Source: DASQUK01 sp035641315 (GTDB lineage Bacteria; Actinomycetota; Acidimicrobiia; Acidimicrobiales; VFJN01). From it: DNA of 64,000 bases. A model generated the notes under the pieces. That model was not told the DNA's origin, searched no databases, and was given only the letters and a program-made list of their open reading frames with translations. Position 1 is the stretch's first letter. Every line of letters begins with the position of its first letter. Positions 15,348 to 25,901 of this stretch are shown in pieces. The stretch lies in the NCBI GenBank assembly GCA_035641315.1, contig DASQUK010000214.1, forward strand, positions 1 through 64,000, in the 5' to 3' direction. A program made the translations under genes and the position numbers.

Positions 15348-16466
15348 TCATCCTTGTGCATGCGCCTGCCCGCTCAGGTCCCGAGCCTCGTCGGCGCGGT
15401 CGAGCAGGAAACACATGGTCGGCGCCCACCACGACAGCGCCTCGGCGATCGGCCGGCCATTGAGCGTGGGCCGCCGCTCGGCGACGGACCGGACCAGTGC
15501 TGGACCGATCCATGCGTACTTGGCCGCCATGGTGGCCGCCATCGCCAGCCGCGCCGTGCTGTGCGGGCCGGACCACCCGGCATCCCGTAGGCCCGCCGCA
15601 TAGCCGTCGGCCACGGCGTCGTACAGGTGGGGCAGTTGCTCCGGCGCGACGTGGAAGTCGAGCACCGCGTCGGGCACCAGGTTGCCGGCGTCCTCGCCGA
15701 AGGAGCCGATCCCCACGAACGACCAGTCGATGACCGCGGTCGTGCCGGCGCCGCCGTCGAAGAGGTTGGCGGGATGGAGGTCGAGGTGGCACACGGTGGC
15801 TGGCACGTGAGCCAACACGTCGAGGAAACGTGACCGATCCGCGCTCATGGCCTGGAGGCGGTCGACTGGCGGGTCGGGGAACCACTCGACCAGCAAGGGG
15901 TCGCCCCAGACGGCTGGATCCGAGGGAAGGGTCAGCTTGCGGAGCGGCTGCGCGAGGTAGCTGTACAGCCAACCGCGGCTCAGCCAGGGATGGTCGGGCA
16001 GGGCTCGCCCGGCGGCGAACTCGCCCTGCGCTTGGCCGAGGTGCCTCGCCGCCAGTCGATAGCGGTCGATCGGCCACCTCGGCGCCGCCTCACCCGCCAG
16101 GTCCTCGAGCCATAGGGCCACGCTGCCGTCGGCGCGGTCGGCGATCAGCTCGCAGCGCGGCGCCCGGAGCCCGCCCCCGAGGCCGCCGAGCAGTCCCGAT
16201 CGGTACGCCTCGGCCTCGCGCCGCCAGTAGTACCAGTGGGTCACGTCGACGCCCGAGCGCCAGTTCTCGCTGCCGCCCTCGGGCGCATGGGCCAGGACCT
16301 TCACCACGGCGGACCGGTGCCCCACCCGGACCCGCCACAGCCCCGCGGTCGCGGAGGCAACGGCCGTGTGGGCCAGTGGCTCAACCACAGCCGGACTCTC
16401 GGCAAGCGCCGCATCTCCGAACACGGCCCCGATTTCGTCGGCCGGCAGATCGCCGGGACGTGTCAC
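15348..16466 (-). CDS. APH-family phosphotransferase
   Basis: 372 residues from a GTG at 16466. The catalytic loop is CHLDLHPANLF and the metal-binding segment is VIDWSFVGIGSFGEDAGNLV, so the kinase core is intact. The N-terminal lobe has VVKVLAH as the ATP-binding lysine strand. The target is unknown. The gene starts 4 bp after the 172-residue gene and ends a few bases before the hydrolase gene, so the three are co-transcribed. It is not close in sequence to the APH-fold protein at 4298. Confidence 0.85.
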   Translation of the reverse strand: MTRPGDLPADEIGAVFGDAALAESPAVVEPLAHTAVASATAGLWRVRVGHRSAVVKVLAHAPEGGSENWRSGVDVTHWYYWRREAEAYRSGLLGGLGGGLRAPRCELIADRADGSVALWLEDLAGEAAPRWPIDRYRLAARHLGQAQGEFAAGRALPDHPWLSRGWLYSYLAQPLRKLTLPSDPAVWGDPLLVEWFPDPPVDRLQAMSADRSRFLDVLAHVPATVCHLDLHPANLFDGGAGTTAVIDWSFVGIGSFGEDAGNLVPDAVLDFHVAPEQLPHLYDAVADGYAAGLRDAGWSGPHSTARLAMAATMAAKYAWIGPALVRSVAERRPTLNGRPIAEALSWWAPTMCFLLDRADEARDLSGQAHAQG

Positions 16467-16470
16467 CGAT

Positions 16471-16989
16471 CTAGAGGGCCAGGAGCGATCGCCAGTCGGC
16501 GCGATGCTTCTCGGCGACCTCGTCGGGGGTGAGCCGCAGGACGTCGTCGGGGACCAGATCGACGATGCGGCGCTGCTCGGCGTAGTGGTGCGGGTTGGCC
16601 ACCTCGGCGAACAGCGGCTGGCGGTAGGCGATCAGATCGGGCGGCGCGTCGCCCAGGAATCCCCAGATGGTCAATGCCACGGTGAGGTCGTGGACCACCG
16701 GTGCCCGTCCGAACAGCGACGCCCGCTTCAGGGCCACGCCGATGCACCCCACCAGCGCGTCGTGCTCGGTCTCGTCGTGTGCGAGCTGGAGCTGCCCCTC
16801 GAACCGCCGGGCCAGCACGTACACGTAGCCCTGGTCGGGACCGGGAGCCCCGAGCCGATCGCCCGTGGGTTGGTGCCACGGCTCGTCGCCCGGCCGGACC
16901 GGCCGCCATGACTCGGGGCGGCGCGGCGGCGACTCGTAGATCCGCACGTGCCGGATCGCCGGCTCGGGAACGTACTCGGGGGCGGCCAC
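16471..16989 (-). CDS. Conserved hypothetical protein, 172 residues
   Basis: No family was recognised. The protein starts at GTG 16989 and is soluble, with mixed alpha/beta character and no signal peptide. It is rich in His, Pro and aromatic residues in its first 60 residues (HVRIYESPPRRPESWRPVRP). A central segment reads HDETEHDALVGCIGVALKRASLFGRAPVVHDLTVALTIWGFLGD, and the C-terminus ends with DEVAEKHRADWRSLL. It lies 27 bp after cimA and 4 bp before the APH-type kinase, so it probably belongs to the tail of the leuB operon transcript. Confidence 0.7.
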   Translation of the reverse strand: MAAPEYVPEPAIRHVRIYESPPRRPESWRPVRPGDEPWHQPTGDRLGAPGPDQGYVYVLARRFEGQLQLAHDETEHDALVGCIGVALKRASLFGRAPVVHDLTVALTIWGFLGDAPPDLIAYRQPLFAEVANPHHYAEQRRIVDLVPDDVLRLTPDEVAEKHRADWRSLLAL

Positions 16990-17016
16990 GAGCCGAACGT
17001 TACTGGCTGCGTGGAC

Positions 17017-18669
17017 TCAAACGGCCGGGTCGCCGGCGTGGAACAGGCCGTAGACCAGCGAATCCACCAACGCCTGCCACGAGGCCTCGATGACGTTCTC
17101 GCTGACGCCGATCGTCGACCACGTCCGGTCGCCGTCGGCCGAGTCGATGAGCACCCGCACCACGGCGCCCGTGGCGGCCGCGCCCTCGAGCACGCGCACC
17201 TTGAAGTCGGTCAGGTGGATCCGGTCGAGCTGGGGGTAGCGCTCGGTGAGCACCGACCGCAGCGCCTCGTCGAGCGCGTTGACCGGTCCGTTGCCCTCGC
17301 CCACCGCCACCAGGCGCTCGTCGCCCACCCACAGCTTGACGGTGGCCTCGGTGTCGATCATCGACTCGCCGTCCTCGATGGGGACGCCGCCCCGTACGGC
17401 GTTGCGGTGATAGGTCGTGACCCGGTAGCCCTCGAGCTGGAAGTAGGGCTGCCGCCAGCCCGTGGCTTCACGCATGAGCAGCTCGAGCGAGGCGTCCGCA
17501 GCCTCGAACTGGTAGCCGTCGGCCTCGAGGTGCTTGAGCCGTTCGGACAGCTCGGTCGCGCCCCGCCCGTCGAGGTCGACGCCGAACTCCTTGGCCTTGA
17601 GCGCCATGCCCGAGCGCCCACCGAGGTCGGACACCAGCACCCGCGTGTGGTTGCCCACCAGCGCCGGATCGACGTGCTCGTAGCTGGCGCCGCCGACCTT
17701 GCCCAGCGCCGAGGTGTGCAGCCCGCCCTTGTGGGCGAACGCCGAGGCGCCCACGTACGGGTCAGCGGCGTGGGGTGGCAGGTTGACGAGCTCGGCCACG
17801 TGCCGCGACACCGCCGTCAGGCGGTCGAGCCGCCCGTCGGGCAGGCAGCGCACCCCCATCTTGAGCTCCAGGTTGGGGATGCAGGTCATGAGGTTGGCGT
17901 TGCCGGTCCGCTCGCCGTAGCCGTTGACCGTCCCCTGCAGCTGGCTCGCACCAGCCACCACCGCCGCCACCGAGTTGGCCTCGGCGCAGCCGCTGTCGTT
18001 CTGCGTGTGGATGCCGATCTGGGGGCCGGTGGGATCGGCGCCGAAGTAGCCGACGACCTCCCCGACGATCCGCTGCACCTCGTGGGGCAGCGAGCCGCCG
18101 TTGGTGTCGCACAGCACGAGGACCTCGGCGCCCTCGGTGGCCGCCGCCTCCAGCACCCGCAACCCGTACTCGGGATTGGCCTTGTAGCCGTCGAAGAAGT
18201 GCTCGGCGTCGAAGAACACCCGCAGCCCCTGGGCCCGCAGGAACCGCACCGACTCGCCGACCATGGCCACCCCCTCGTCGAGGCTGGTGCCGAGGGCCTC
18301 GGTGACGTGGAAGTCCCAGCTCTTTCCGACGATGCACGCGGTCGACACGCCGCTCTCGACCAACGCGAGCAGGGTCGGGTCGCTGTCCACCTTCCCGGCC
18401 GGCCGCCGGGTCGACCCGAACGCCACCAGCGTGGCGCTGTCGAGGTGCAGGTCCCGGGGCGCACGGCGAAAGAACTCGGCGTCGCGGGGGTTGGCCTGGG
18501 GATAGCCCCCCTCGATCCAGCGGACCCCGAGCCAGTCGAGCTGCTCGGCCACCCGCAGCTTGTCGTCGACCGACAGCGAGATCCCCTCGAACTGGGCCCC
18601 GTCCCGCAACGTGGTGTCGAAGATGTCAACGGCCGTGGGCGTGGCCGCCGCGGTCACGTCAGTGGACAT
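17017..18669 (-). CDS. cimA: (R)-citramalate synthase
   Basis: 550 residues. The N-terminal TIM barrel has DTTLRDGAQFEGISLSVDDKL and the metal ligands HTQNDSGCAEANSVAAVVAG and NGYGERTGNANL, as in the isopropylmalate/homocitrate synthase family. The overall length and the SAFAHKGGLHTSALGK segment favour CimA over LeuA; a separate leuA lies at 40.7 kb. CimA condenses pyruvate and acetyl-CoA to citramalate, a threonine-independent route to 2-oxobutyrate and isoleucine. The C-terminal regulatory domain is complete. The gene overlaps the ilvE end by 11 bp, and the operon is preceded by an Ile/Val-rich leader peptide. Confidence 0.9.
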   Translation of the reverse strand: MSTDVTAAATPTAVDIFDTTLRDGAQFEGISLSVDDKLRVAEQLDWLGVRWIEGGYPQANPRDAEFFRRAPRDLHLDSATLVAFGSTRRPAGKVDSDPTLLALVESGVSTACIVGKSWDFHVTEALGTSLDEGVAMVGESVRFLRAQGLRVFFDAEHFFDGYKANPEYGLRVLEAAATEGAEVLVLCDTNGGSLPHEVQRIVGEVVGYFGADPTGPQIGIHTQNDSGCAEANSVAAVVAGASQLQGTVNGYGERTGNANLMTCIPNLELKMGVRCLPDGRLDRLTAVSRHVAELVNLPPHAADPYVGASAFAHKGGLHTSALGKVGGASYEHVDPALVGNHTRVLVSDLGGRSGMALKAKEFGVDLDGRGATELSERLKHLEADGYQFEAADASLELLMREATGWRQPYFQLEGYRVTTYHRNAVRGGVPIEDGESMIDTEATVKLWVGDERLVAVGEGNGPVNALDEALRSVLTERYPQLDRIHLTDFKVRVLEGAAATGAVVRVLIDSADGDRTWSTIGVSENVIEASWQALVDSLVYGLFHAGDPAV

Positions 18670-19576
18670 GCTCGACCCAGTCCTTGTACCGGTCGACCTG
18701 GCCGCGCACTACCTTGCCGTACTCCTCGCCGATGGCCAGCGTCATGGGGCCCGGGCACGGCAGCTGGCGATCGTCAACCGAGAGGACCGACGACACCTCG
18801 GCCGCGGTCCCGCACACGAACATCTCCTCGGCGATGTAGAGGTCGCTGCGTGACAGTTCGCCGAGCGCGACGTCGAAGCCGAGGTCGCGGGCGATGGCCA
18901 TCACGGTGGATTGGGTGATGCCCTCGAGCGCACCGGCCGACAGCGGGGGGCTTATGAGCTTGCCGTGGCGGGCGACGAAGACGTTTTCGCCGGTGCACTC
19001 GGACACGAGGCCGGCCCGGTTGAGCAGGATGGCCTCGTCGTAGCCGGCCTTGAGCGCCTCGACCTTGGCCAGCGAGCTGTTCACGTAGTTGCCGGTGGTC
19101 TTCGCAGCCGGCGGCATGCTGTTGTGGTCGGGGCGGGCCCACGTCGAGATCTTCATGCGCACACCCTTGGTCAGGGCGTCGTCACCCAGGTAGGCACCCC
19201 ACGGCCAGCACGCCACGGCCACGTCGACCGAACAGGGCAGCGTGTTGAGGCCCATCTCGCCGTAGCCGTAGTAGGCGATAGGGCGGACGTAGCAGGAGGA
19301 CAGGCCGGTGGACCGCACCGTGTCCTTGACCGCCTGCACCATCTCGTCGACCGAGTAGGGCAAGGGCATCATCAGGATGCGCGCCGACTGGTCGAAGCGC
19401 CGCATGTGGTCGGTGAGCCGGAACACTGCGGGACCGTCGTCTGTCTCGTAGGCGCGGATGCCCTCGAAGACGCCCATGCCGTAGTGGAGCGAGTGCGTGA
19501 GGATGTGGATCTTGGCGTCGTCCCACGGGATCAGCTCGCCGTTGAACCAGATCTTCTCGGTGGGCGTGATGGGCAT
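18659..19576 (-). CDS. ilvE: Branched-chain amino acid aminotransferase
   Basis: 305 residues from an ATG at 19576 behind AGGAG. Class IV aminotransferase features are WFNGELIPWDDAKIHILTHSLHYGMGVFEGIRAY at the N-terminus, the PLP lysine in PPAAKTTGNYVNS, and ECTGENVFV plus GTAAEVSSV in the cofactor pocket. It performs the last step of Leu, Ile and Val synthesis with glutamate as amino donor. It lies between leuB and cimA and overlaps cimA by 11 bp. Confidence 0.95.
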   Translation of the reverse strand: MPITPTEKIWFNGELIPWDDAKIHILTHSLHYGMGVFEGIRAYETDDGPAVFRLTDHMRRFDQSARILMMPLPYSVDEMVQAVKDTVRSTGLSSCYVRPIAYYGYGEMGLNTLPCSVDVAVACWPWGAYLGDDALTKGVRMKISTWARPDHNSMPPAAKTTGNYVNSSLAKVEALKAGYDEAILLNRAGLVSECTGENVFVARHGKLISPPLSAGALEGITQSTVMAIARDLGFDVALGELSRSDLYIAEEMFVCGTAAEVSSVLSVDDRQLPCPGPMTLAIGEEYGKVVRGQVDRYKDWVEHVH

Positions 19577-19608
19577 GGGTGGGTCTCCTCGTGAACGGAT
19601 GTGAGTAG

Positions 19609-20589
19609 TCAGACCCGGGAGGCGATGGCGTCGCCGATCTCGGGCGTTGTGCCGGTGAGCGCCGACGGGTCGGCGCAGGCCTTGCGGATTCGGGCGGCGG
19701 CGTCGGCCTCGTCCAGGAAGTCGAGCATCATGGCCGCCGACAGCACGGCGGCGGTGGGGTTCGCCCTCGCCTGCCCGGCGATGTCGGGCGCCGAGCCGTG
19801 CACGGGCTCGAACATCGACGGACCGGTGCGGGCCGGGTTGAGGTTGCCGGAGGCGGCGAAGCCGATGCCGCCCGACACCGCCCCGCCGAGGTCGGTGAGG
19901 ATGTCGCCGAACAGGTTGTCGGTGACGATCACGTCGTAGCGCTGCGGGTCCTGCACGAAGTAGATGCAGGCGGCGTCCACGTGGTTGTAGGCGGTGCCGA
20001 CGTCCGGATGCTCGGCGGCCACGTCGTCGAACGCCCGCTGCCAGAGGTCCCCGGCGAAGGTGAGCACGTTGGTCTTGTGGACCAGGGTCACGTGCTTGCG
20101 GCTGCGCTGGGTGGCCAGCTCGAAGGCGTAGCGGACGCAGCGCTCGACCCCCATGCGGGTGTTCACCGAGCCCTGGGTGGCCACCTCGTGGGTCGTGCCC
20201 TTGCGCAGGACGCCACCCTCGCCGACATAGGGGCCCTCGGTGTTCTCGCGGATGACGACCATGTCGATGCCACGGCCCGTGTCGAGGAACGGCCGCTGGT
20301 TGACGTAGAGGTCGAGGTCGAACCGCATCTTGAGCAGCAGTCCCCGCTCGATGACGCCCGGGGGCACGCCGGGCGTGCCGACCGCGCCGAGCAGCAGCGC
20401 GTCCAGCCCCCGCCACTCCTCGAGCACGCTGTCCGGCAGGATCGTGCCGTCCCGCAGGTAGCGGGCGCCGCCCAGGTCGTAATCCACGGTGTCCAAGGCG
20501 ACTCCGGTGGCCCGGACGACTTTGAGTGCCTCCGCGACGACCTCGGGGCCGATGCCGTCCCCGCCGATGACTCCGATCCTGTGGGTCAA
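19609..20589 (-). CDS. leuB: 3-isopropylmalate dehydrogenase
   Basis: About 326 residues. The start is taken as TTG at 20589 because GGAGA lies about 9 nt upstream and the protein then begins LTHRIGVIGGDGIGPEVV, as in homologues; an in-frame TTG at 20631 lies in the attenuator region. Family motifs are LLGAVGTPGVPPGVIERGLLLKMRFDLDLYVNQRP, VIRENTEGPYVGEGG and the metal site DNLFGDILTDLGGAVSGGIG. The enzyme oxidises and decarboxylates 3-isopropylmalate in leucine synthesis. It is slightly shorter than the common 350-360 residues. It heads the leuB-ilvE-cimA operon under an attenuator. Confidence 0.92.
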   Translation of the reverse strand: MTHRIGVIGGDGIGPEVVAEALKVVRATGVALDTVDYDLGGARYLRDGTILPDSVLEEWRGLDALLLGAVGTPGVPPGVIERGLLLKMRFDLDLYVNQRPFLDTGRGIDMVVIRENTEGPYVGEGGVLRKGTTHEVATQGSVNTRMGVERCVRYAFELATQRSRKHVTLVHKTNVLTFAGDLWQRAFDDVAAEHPDVGTAYNHVDAACIYFVQDPQRYDVIVTDNLFGDILTDLGGAVSGGIGFAASGNLNPARTGPSMFEPVHGSAPDIAGQARANPTAAVLSAAMMLDFLDEADAAARIRKACADPSALTGTTPEIGDAIASRV

Positions 20590-20638
20590 CTTGTCTCCAA
20601 TGGTCTGTTGGCCTGTGATCCGGGCCGACAAATGACAA

Positions 20639-20691
20639 ACCGCCCACCGAGGTGGACGGTCAGGAGCGCACGTCGAGGGGCCGACGTGCGC
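20639..20691 (-). promoter_or_regulatory. Transcription attenuator of leuB-ilvE-cimA
   Basis: Directly after the leader stop codon, a perfect 10-bp hairpin forms (GCGCACGTCG, 20682-20691 in complement, with its partner at 20666-20675). Further downstream a second hairpin (20639-20660, stem ACCGTCCA/TGGGCGGT) is followed on the minus strand by TTGTCATTTG, giving a weak intrinsic terminator. The layout (leader, pause hairpin, terminator, leuB) is that of ribosome-mediated attenuation. The mechanism is inferred. Confidence 0.68.
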
Positions 20692-20732
20692 TACACGATG
20701 ATGATTACCGAGGCGGCAGGGTCGCCGGACAT
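20691..20732 (-). CDS. Leader peptide MSGDPAASVIIIV
   Basis: A 13-codon frame starts at ATG 20732 and ends at TAG 20691-20693. Its last five residues are Val-Ile-Ile-Ile-Val, immediately before the first hairpin. Such a run of branched-chain codons is what a stalled ribosome would need in order to sense Ile/Val-tRNA charging. No strong SD is present, so translation may be leaderless or weak. It precedes the operon that contains cimA, the committed isoleucine enzyme. Confidence 0.7.
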   Translation of the reverse strand: MSGDPAASVIIIV

Positions 20733-20780
20733 CGCCGGTCAGTGTTCACCGTGGCGGCGCGCGGCGTCAACCGGGATGCG

Positions 20781-20809
20781 TTGGCCGGCCTCCGCGAAAT
20801 CTCTAGCCT
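20781..20809 (+). promoter_or_regulatory. greA promoter
   Basis: TTGGCC (20781-20786) and TAGCCT (20804-20809) are separated by 17 bp. The ATG of greA follows 9 nt after the -10 box, so the mRNA is probably leaderless. The promoter is back to back with the leuB leader. Confidence 0.6.
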
Positions 20810-20818
20810 GATACGCCT

Positions 20819-21286
20819 ATGGCACAGACCCACCACCTCTCGCAGGCTACCTACGACCGCCTCCAAGCGGAGTACGACGACCTGACGACGCGCGGCCGGG
20901 TCGAGATCGCTCGCAAGATCGAGGCGGCCCGGGAGCTCGGCGACCTCTCGGAGAACGGCGACTACCACGCCGCCAAGGAGGAGCAGGGCAAGATGGAGGG
21001 CCGCATCCGCCAGCTCGCCACCATGCTCGAGAACGCCGAGATCGTCCAGGGCGCCAACGGCGAGCACGTGTCGCACGGGTCGGTCGTCGCCATTCGCTAC
21101 GCGGGCGACGACGAGGTCGAGCGCTACCTGATCGGTTCGATCGAGGAGCGCCACGACGACCTCGAGGTCATCAGCCCGTCGTCGCCGCTGGGCGAGGCCC
21201 TCATCGGGTCGGCACCGGGCGATTCGGTGACGTTCACCGCCCCCACCGGCGCCGAGCTGCAGGTCGAAGTCGTCGCGGTCGATTGA
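20819..21286 (+). CDS. greA: Transcription elongation factor GreA
   Basis: 155 residues. The N-terminal coiled coil carries the acidic tip EAARELGDLSENGDYHAAKEEQGKMEGRI, with the Asp and Glu residues that coordinate magnesium in the RNA polymerase secondary channel. The C-terminal FKBP-like domain includes ISPSSPLGEALIGSAPGDSVTF. GreA promotes cleavage of backtracked RNA. The stop codon lies inside the stem of a long inverted repeat shared with the convergent carbonic anhydrase gene. Confidence 0.96.
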   Translation: MAQTHHLSQATYDRLQAEYDDLTTRGRVEIARKIEAARELGDLSENGDYHAAKEEQGKMEGRIRQLATMLENAEIVQGANGEHVSHGSVVAIRYAGDDEVERYLIGSIEERHDDLEVISPSSPLGEALIGSAPGDSVTFTAPTGAELQVEVVAVD

Positions 21287-21363
21287 GGGTCGATTCCGCG
21301 GATCAATTCCACCAGCAGACGCTGGGATTCAGGCTGCCTCGCAGCCGGCGGAATCGACCCTCA
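21284..21363. terminator. Bidirectional terminator between greA and the carbonic anhydrase gene
   Basis: A perfect 16-bp inverted repeat (21284-21299, starting TGAGGGTCGATTCCGC, with 21348-21363) contains the stop codons of both convergent genes at its two ends. The 48-nt interior holds two smaller hairpins (CCAGC/GCTGG and GGCTGC/GCAGCC), so the RNA could fold as a branched structure in either direction. Confidence 0.7.
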
Positions 21364-21858
21364 CCAGCCCTCAGACCACTCGCGCAGCGTCCCCTTGTCG
21401 TCCTCGTAGACGAAGCCGCGCACGTTCTTGTGGGGGATGAACGGGCTGGCCTGGATGCGGGCGATCGACTGTCGGACGTCGTCATCGACGTCGGGGAACG
21501 CCTCGAGGGCGAACGGTGGACGGATGCCGGTGTCGGCGGCGATCTGGTCCTTCACGTCGTCGTCTCGGAAGGTGAGCATGCCGCAGTCGGTGTGGTGGAT
21601 CAGGATGATCTCGGTGGTGCCCAGCAGGCGCTGCGAGATCGCCAGCGAGCGGATCACGTCGTCGGTGGCCACGCCGCCGGCGTTGCGGATCACGTGGCCG
21701 TCGCCCAGGCCCAGGCCGAGAACCGCCTGCGGGTTGAGGCGGGCGTCCATGCAGGCCACCACGGCGACGTGCGTGGCGGGTGGCATCGGCAGCGAGCCCT
21801 GGTCGAACGTCTCGGCGTAGCGCCGGGCGTTGTGCAGCAGGTCGTCGGTGACGGTCAT
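21361..21858 (-). CDS. Beta-class carbonic anhydrase
   Basis: 165 residues from ATG 21858. The zinc site is Cys36 and Asp38-Arg40 in VACMDAR, and His89 with Cys92 in HHTDCGML, the standard beta-class set. The enzyme interconverts CO2 and bicarbonate in the cytosol and supplies bicarbonate to carboxylases. The small size places it among the compact actinobacterial beta enzymes. It is convergent with greA and lies near the CO dehydrogenase cluster, whose product is CO2; a functional link is only a suggestion. Confidence 0.93.
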   Translation of the reverse strand: MTVTDDLLHNARRYAETFDQGSLPMPPATHVAVVACMDARLNPQAVLGLGLGDGHVIRNAGGVATDDVIRSLAISQRLLGTTEIILIHHTDCGMLTFRDDDVKDQIAADTGIRPPFALEAFPDVDDDVRQSIARIQASPFIPHKNVRGFVYEDDKGTLREWSEGW

Positions 21859-21928
21859 CGGCGCGTCCCTCGGTGAGTCGGTTCCACGTCCGACCGTAAG
21901 CCGGTAACCCTGACCCATCAAGTCGGGT

Positions 21929-22879
21929 TTAGGCAGGCGGCGCCGGGAGGTAGGTGCTCGGGTCAGCCGCGAACGCCCGGAGGCAGCCCGTGCCGCAGAA
22001 CCAGTAGCGCTTGCCGGCGTGGTCCAGGTGCAGCGCCGCGTCGTCGGCGACCACGGTCATGCCGCAGACCAGGTCGGTGGCCACCTCGGGCCGGCCGGCG
22101 GGCTCCGCCGTCGGGGCGGCCGTCGGAGCAGTCGCCGCGCCCGCCGCGCCGGACGGTCTCGGGCGCAGGGCCACGATCTCGGCCAGGATCGACAGGGCCA
22201 CCTCGCGCGGCGTACGGGCGCCGATGTCGAGGCCGGCGGGCGTGTGCACGGCGGCCCGCTGGGCGTCGTCGAGGTCGAGGGTGGCGACCACCGCCTCCCC
22301 CCGCTTACGGCTGGCCACCAGGCCCACGTACGGCACGCCCGCGCGCACGGCCGCCTCCAGCATCGGCTCCTCGTCCCGCCCGTGGGAGGCCACGACCACC
22401 GCGGCCGGATTGCCGGCCGATTTCCCGGCATCGCCTTCCAAAACCTCGAAGCCGACCCGTTCGGCCAGCGCCGCCAGGGCGGCGGCGATCGGCGATTCGC
22501 CGTGGATGGCGATGGTGGGCGCCGGGACGACCGGCTCGAGGAAGACCTCCAGCGTGCCGCCGGACAGGCAGGGGTTGACGACCGTGAGCGTGCCCTCCGA
22601 CTCGCCGGACTCAGGGGACCCGTCAGCTGCGTCGCCCGAGGGCGAGATGCGCAGCAGCAGCGACTCGCCCGAGTCGAGGAGCGACAGGCACTGCGCCCGC
22701 ACCGTCGACTCGGCGCACACGCCCCCGACGAATCCCTCGATCGTGCCATCCGGCAGCACCACCGCCTCGTCGCCCGGCTTGGCGGACGTCGGCCGCTCGG
22801 CCCGCACCACCCGGGCGTGCACGAACGGCACCCGATCCCCCCGCAGCTCGGCGGCCCGGGCCTGGACGTCGACGTTCAC
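21929..22879 (-). CDS. XdhC/CoxI-family protein with C-terminal YHS domain
   Basis: 316 residues. The N-terminal part has the XdhC segment KPGDEAVVLPDGTIEGFVGGVCAESTVRAQCLSLL. The middle is a Rossmann-like domain with VGLVASRKRGEAVVATL and HTPAGLDIGARTPREVALSILAEIVA. The C-terminal 45 residues form a YHS domain (DLVCGMTVVADDAALHLDHAGKRYWFCGTGCLRAF) with cysteines likely to bind metal. XdhC proteins bind molybdenum cofactor and help sulfurate and insert it into xanthine or CO dehydrogenases. The gene follows coxL by 4 bp. The YHS domain may serve in metal delivery for the Mo-Cu site (inference). Confidence 0.85.
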   Translation of the reverse strand: MNVDVQARAAELRGDRVPFVHARVVRAERPTSAKPGDEAVVLPDGTIEGFVGGVCAESTVRAQCLSLLDSGESLLLRISPSGDAADGSPESGESEGTLTVVNPCLSGGTLEVFLEPVVPAPTIAIHGESPIAAALAALAERVGFEVLEGDAGKSAGNPAAVVVASHGRDEEPMLEAAVRAGVPYVGLVASRKRGEAVVATLDLDDAQRAAVHTPAGLDIGARTPREVALSILAEIVALRPRPSGAAGAATAPTAAPTAEPAGRPEVATDLVCGMTVVADDAALHLDHAGKRYWFCGTGCLRAFAADPSTYLPAPPA

Positions 22880-22883
22880 GCCA

Positions 22884-25297
<2,414 letters not shown>

Positions 25298-25301
<4 letters not shown>

Positions 25302-25843
25302 GTGGAGGCTCCTTCCGTGACCGTGTTGCCCGGCGCCGCACTGTCGTCGGCGCCGGGCTCCACGGCCTCCCCCGATCCGGGACCTTCAGGATGATCTGCC
25401 GCCCAGCGAATCGCCCGTACCACGTTCTCGTAGCCGGTGCAGCGGCAAAACTGCCCTGAGATCGCTTCCCGTATATCGGCCTCGGTGGGTTGGGGGTCGT
25501 GGTCGAGCAACCAGCGGGCGGTCATCAGCATCCCAGGCGTGCAGAAGCCGCACTGCAGCCCGTGGCACTGCATGAACCCGTGCTGGATGGGGTCGAGCTC
25601 GCCGTCACGCTCGAGATCCTCGACCGTGCGGATCGTCCGCCCCCCGGCCATGGCCGCGAGCACGGTGCAGCTCTTGACCGGCTCCCCGTCCATCCACAGC
25701 ACGCAGGTCCCGCAGTTCGACGTGTCGCAGCCCCAGTGCGTGCCGGTCAGGCCCAGGTGGTCGCGCACGAAGTGCACGAGCAGCAGGCGGGGCTCGATGT
25801 CGCGCGTGACCTCCTCGCCGTTGACGGTCATCGTCACCTGCAT
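25298..25843 (-). CDS. coxS: CO dehydrogenase small [2Fe-2S] subunit
   Basis: 181 residues. The plant-ferredoxin type cluster is held by Cys39, Cys44, Cys47 and Cys59 (GCDTSNCGTC...C). The second, helical-domain cluster is held by Cys98, Cys101, Cys133 and Cys135 (CGFCTPGM and CRCTGYENVV). The C-terminus extends about 30 residues beyond the core with a Gly/Pro/Glu-rich tail. The subunit relays electrons from the Mo-Cu site to FAD in CoxM. It overlaps coxL by ATGA; the 58-bp gap from coxM contains a dispersed hairpin repeat. Confidence 0.95.
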
Positions 25844-25854
25844 GGGACAGACCC

Positions 25855-25890
25855 CCCGCTCCTGGCCTTCGGCCGGGCCGCTCGGGCCCC
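25855..25890 (+). repeat. Dispersed double-hairpin repeat, copy 1
   Basis: Starts CCCGCTCCTGGCC, then forms GGCC-TTC-GGCC followed by GGGCC-GCTCG-GGCCC. It lies in the short coxM-coxS gap. Confidence 0.7.
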
Positions 25891-25901
25891 GTTCGCTGCG
25901 C

